From: AP-15 sp963796155
GTDB taxonomy: Bacteria; Pseudomonadota; Alphaproteobacteria; ATCC43930; CGMCC-115725
DNA length: 64,000 nucleotides
Direction of reading: 5' to 3'
Assembly (NCBI GenBank): GCA_963796155.1
Contig: CAWCKT010000006.1
Location: 324,845 to 388,844 of the forward strand
Part shown: one piece after another, positions 61,646 to 64,000 of the stretch
Layout: each line of letters starts with the position of its first letter
How positions within the stretch are numbered: the stretch's first letter is position 1
Notes under the pieces: model-generated
Database searches by the model: none
What the model saw: the letters and a program-made list of their open reading frames with translations, nothing else
What the model was told of the DNA's origin: nothing
Translations under genes and position numbers: made by a program

Positions 61646-62604
61646 GGCAGCACCGTTCCGGCGGCAATCGGGTGCCCGCGCAGAAAAGGGGCAGCGTCGA
61701 GCGGCGCCCGGCCCGGCCGCTGCAGGCGCAGCGGCCGCAGCACGCCTTCGCCGCAGGCGATCGAGAGGCTGTCGTCGAGCACCGTCCCCGGCGCGTTCGC
61801 CGACGTACCCGGCAAAGCGATGGCGGCGAGCACCCGGATGCGCTCGCCGCCACCCCTGGGGCTCGGGCCGTCGAAGAACGCGCCCGGCCAGGGGTCGAGC
61901 GCTTGCACCTGCCGCTCGAGGACCGCCGCGGAGAGACGCCAATCGAGCCTGCCGTCTTCGCGGCCGATCTTGTGCGCATAGCTGACGCCCTCTTGCGGCT
62001 GCGGCCGGGGCACGAGCCTGCCGCCGGCAATCCCGTCGAGTGCGGCGAGGATCAGCCGGGCGCCCAGTGCCGCCAGCTCGGCCGCAAGACCGGCGGCGGT
62101 CGTGCCGCGCGCGATCGGCGCCGCCTCCTGCAGCAGGATCGGTCCGGTATCGAGCCCTTCCTCCATCTGCATGATCGTGATCCCGGTTGCGCCGTCGCCG
62201 GCGAGCAGCGCGCGCTGGATCGGCGCGGCACCGCGCCAGCGCGGCAGCAGCGAGGCATGCACATTCAGGCAGCCGAGCCGCGGCGCGACCAGGACCGCAC
62301 GAGGCAGGATCAGACCGTAGGCGGCGACCACCGCGGCATCGGCGCCGAGTGCGGCGAACGCCGCCTGCGCCTCTGGTGTCCGCAGGCTGACCGGACAGCG
62401 AATTTCCAGCTGGTGCTGCGCAGCCAGCAACTGCACCGGCGAGGGTTGCGGCCGATGACCGCGCCCGGAGGGGCGAGGCGGCTGAGTGTAGACGGCCAGA
62501 ATGCGATGCCCGGCGGCGATCAGCGCATCGAGAATCGTGGCGGCGAACGCCGGCGTGCCCATGAAGACGAGATCGAGCGTCGGTTTCGGCGGCAGGGCGG
62601 TCAT
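61627..62604 (-). CDS. fmt: Methionyl-tRNA formyltransferase
   Basis: This 325-residue enzyme formylates initiator Met-tRNA with 10-formyl-THF. Family motifs are LVFMGTPAFAATILDALIAA, AYGLILPRAVL, the catalytic LNVHASLLPRWRGAAPIQRA, GITIMQMEEGLDTGPILLQE, and SYAHKIGREDGRLDWRLSA linking to the C-terminal OB domain. Its stop overlaps truA by 19 bases, and it starts 25 bp after def. Confidence 0.97.
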   Translation of the reverse strand: MTALPPKPTLDLVFMGTPAFAATILDALIAAGHRILAVYTQPPRPSGRGHRPQPSPVQLLAAQHQLEIRCPVSLRTPEAQAAFAALGADAAVVAAYGLILPRAVLVAPRLGCLNVHASLLPRWRGAAPIQRALLAGDGATGITIMQMEEGLDTGPILLQEAAPIARGTTAAGLAAELAALGARLILAALDGIAGGRLVPRPQPQEGVSYAHKIGREDGRLDWRLSAAVLERQVQALDPWPGAFFDGPSPRGGGERIRVLAAIALPGTSANAPGTVLDDSLSIACGEGVLRPLRLQRPGRAPLDAAPFLRGHPIAAGTVLPCPATG

Positions 62605-62629
62605 CGATCGATCACCGCGGACGCCGGCG

Positions 62630-63154
62630 CTAGGCGGGGACGGGAACTCGGCTGCGCTTCGCCTTGGCGAGCTTTCGCAGGATCATCCCACGCTTGACCA
62701 GGGAGAGGTGGTCGACAAAAAGGACGCCGTCGAGGTGTTCGATCTCGTGCTGCAAGCAGGTGGCGAGAAGCCCCTTGGCGTGCATCTCGCGGATCTCGTT
62801 CTCATGGTCGAGGTAGCGCAGCCGGATCTCGGCCGGCCGGGTGACGTCGGCATAATGCTCCGGCAGCGACAGGCAGCCCTCGCTGAAAGTCGCCAACTCG
62901 GACGAGCGCCAGAGGATCTCGGGGTTGGCGAGCTTGAGGGGCTGCGGCTTTTCGCCCTCGCGCGCGACGTCGAGGACGATGACGCGGCTCGCTTGCCCGA
63001 CCTGCGGTGCCGCAAGGCCGATGCCGATCGCCTGGTACATCGTCTCGACCATGTCGTCCATCAGCCGCCGGACCTTGGCGTCGACCGCCGTGACGGGTCG
63101 CGCCTTGATCTTGAGCCGCGGGTCGGGAGCCGTGATGATCGGGAGCAGAGCCAT
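62630..63154 (-). CDS. def: Peptide deformylase
   Basis: This 174-residue metalloenzyme removes formyl from new proteins. All three motifs are present: GIGLAAPQVGQ, EGCLSLPEH (metal Cys) and CLQHEIEHLDGVLFVDHLS (metal His pair and Glu). The start ATG 63154 (MALLPIITAPDPRLKIKA) gives the usual length; the 20 residues upstream in frame are not conserved-looking. It is the first gene of def-fmt-truA. Confidence 0.97.
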   Translation of the reverse strand: MALLPIITAPDPRLKIKARPVTAVDAKVRRLMDDMVETMYQAIGIGLAAPQVGQASRVIVLDVAREGEKPQPLKLANPEILWRSSELATFSEGCLSLPEHYADVTRPAEIRLRYLDHENEIREMHAKGLLATCLQHEIEHLDGVLFVDHLSLVKRGMILRKLAKAKRSRVPVPA

Positions 63155-63288
63155 GGGAGCGGGCTCTAGGTAGGGTGCGGGCGGCTTTCCGTCAATATGG
63201 CGGACCGGGAGCACCGCGCTGGCATCGACAAAATATTAACCAATAGTCGAAATAAGGGAGCAACCAATTTCGCATCGGAGATCGATCG

Positions 63289-64000
63289 ATGGCTTACCTG
63301 GCCAAGCTCCCATGGGGCAAGCTTCCGGCGATGGCGGGCCTCGCGCTCGCATTGGGCTTTGGCTTCCCCGCGCTGGCCGGCTCGGCAGCAGACGGAGCGC
63401 CGGCGCCGGCTCCGCAAAAGGGCGTCAACATCAGCAGCGGGCCCAAGGCACCCGCGACCGAGGAGCCGGTGGCGCGGCTGCAGATGTCATCGGATCTCCT
63501 CGCGTTCGGGCGCGATGCCAAAGATCCGCTCGCTCTGATCGTCGCGGCGCGGGTCATGAAGGCTCTGGGAGGTACCGAGGTGGACCTCAAACCGGAAGCC
63601 AGAGCAGCCACCGACAGCGCGCAAACACCCGGCAAGCCCGTATCGCCCAACTCGATCCTCGCCGAAGCCCGCGATCTCGCCCAAGGCGACAAGATCACCA
63701 ACCTGCTGATCGACGAGACGACCGCTATGGGAACCAGCGGGACAGGCGAACAACCCAAGACCCATCAGGACACCGTTCAGGCCGGCGCCTCGGATGTCTA
63801 TAGCGTGGTGTTCAACGGCGGGCGGTTGGCCGAAGTGGGCATCGCCGGGGATGGCGGCAGCGATCTCGATCTCCTTGTCTTTGACGAGAACGACCACCTC
63901 GTCTGCCGCAGCGCCAGCAGCACCGACCGTGAATACTGTCGCTGGTGGCCGAGGTGGACCGGGCCGTTTCGCATCGAGATCCAAAATTTGGGTGCGGCCG
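63289..64000 (+). CDS. Secreted protein of unknown function, 5' part
   Basis: The gene starts at ATG 63289 (CGGAG nine bases upstream) and runs off the window after about 237 codons. A signal peptide is clear (LPAMAGLALALGFGFPALAG). A region with Ala/Pro linkers is followed by one resembling a PPC-like beta domain (DVYSVVFNGGRLAEVGIAGD, then GGSDLDLLVFDENDHLVCRS and GPFRIEIQNLG). The fold usually sits in exported enzymes or surface proteins. The family and full length cannot be judged. Confidence 0.7.
   Translation, partial: MAYLAKLPWGKLPAMAGLALALGFGFPALAGSAADGAPAPAPQKGVNISSGPKAPATEEPVARLQMSSDLLAFGRDAKDPLALIVAARVMKALGGTEVDLKPEARAATDSAQTPGKPVSPNSILAEARDLAQGDKITNLLIDETTAMGTSGTGEQPKTHQDTVQAGASDVYSVVFNGGRLAEVGIAGDGGSDLDLLVFDENDHLVCRSASSTDREYCRWWPRWTGPFRIEIQNLGAA

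Overview
The window is a GC-rich chromosomal stretch from an alphaproteobacterium, most likely of the Rhodospirillales or Hyphomicrobiales. The grounds are the codon use, many ATGA or TGATG start/stop overlaps, Cox-type maturation genes, a DUF3618/holin stress cluster, DUF5681 sequences, and a def-fmt-truA block close to dapD-dapE. I found no rRNA, tRNA or CRISPR array.

Layout. 1-4.0 kb (minus): the 5' end of a cytochrome P450 gene, then a peptide-export operon: a 51-residue double-glycine precursor peptide, an HlyD-type adaptor and a C39-peptidase ABC exporter. 4.0-4.5 kb: an AT-rich divergent control region. 4.5-10.2 kb (plus): a TauD-type dioxygenase, a 1110-residue SAM-cyclase-ATPase-TPR protein, and a coupled pair of unknown genes (a small protein plus a BioD-like P-loop protein). 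10.3-16.8 kb: an aromatic-oxidation cluster with an HpaB-type monooxygenase, a ring-hydroxylating dioxygenase beta subunit and two tandem alpha subunits, facing a convergent amidohydrolase. 16.9-22.3 kb (minus): a capsule-type polysaccharide export operon (TPR-KpsM fusion, KpsT, KpsE, glycosyltransferase). 22.8-31.4 kb: a flavin oxidoreductase, a CopD-like protein, pcaH-pcaG, and a molybdo-hydroxylase maturation cluster (MoxR ATPase, VWA protein, two XdhC proteins, MobA-type protein) without structural subunits.

31.5-42.7 kb: hisI, a three-gene envelope-stress cluster, a livF remnant, a DmpA peptidase, recX, an MscS channel, PaiB-like, LysE-like and glutathione peroxidase genes, and a membrane Fe-S nucleotide cyclase carrying an in-frame 348-bp tandem duplication. 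42.9-47.7 kb: a Gld-type ABC operon. 47.8-50.8 kb: a multicopper oxidase-SCO-cytochrome c unit behind a Fur-box-like promoter. 51.0-55.5 kb: a lipoprotein, UppP, a cupin, dapD, dapE and a membrane protein. 55.6-60.8 kb: a metallophosphoesterase followed by a lower-GC island with an IS remnant, unknown genes and a nucleotidyltransferase toxin-antitoxin-like pair between two 249-bp direct repeats. 60.9-63.2 kb (minus): truA, fmt and def. The window ends inside a secreted protein gene.

A recurring feature is single-base indels that break otherwise intact genes: HpaB, the second Rieske alpha subunit, amidohydrolase, MobA-type, DmpA, multicopper oxidase, metallophosphoesterase and an SDR remnant, with kpsE and the TPR-kpsM start as suspects. 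Nearly all are +1 insertions. Sequencing or assembly error is the simplest reading, but real decay cannot be excluded from sequence alone.
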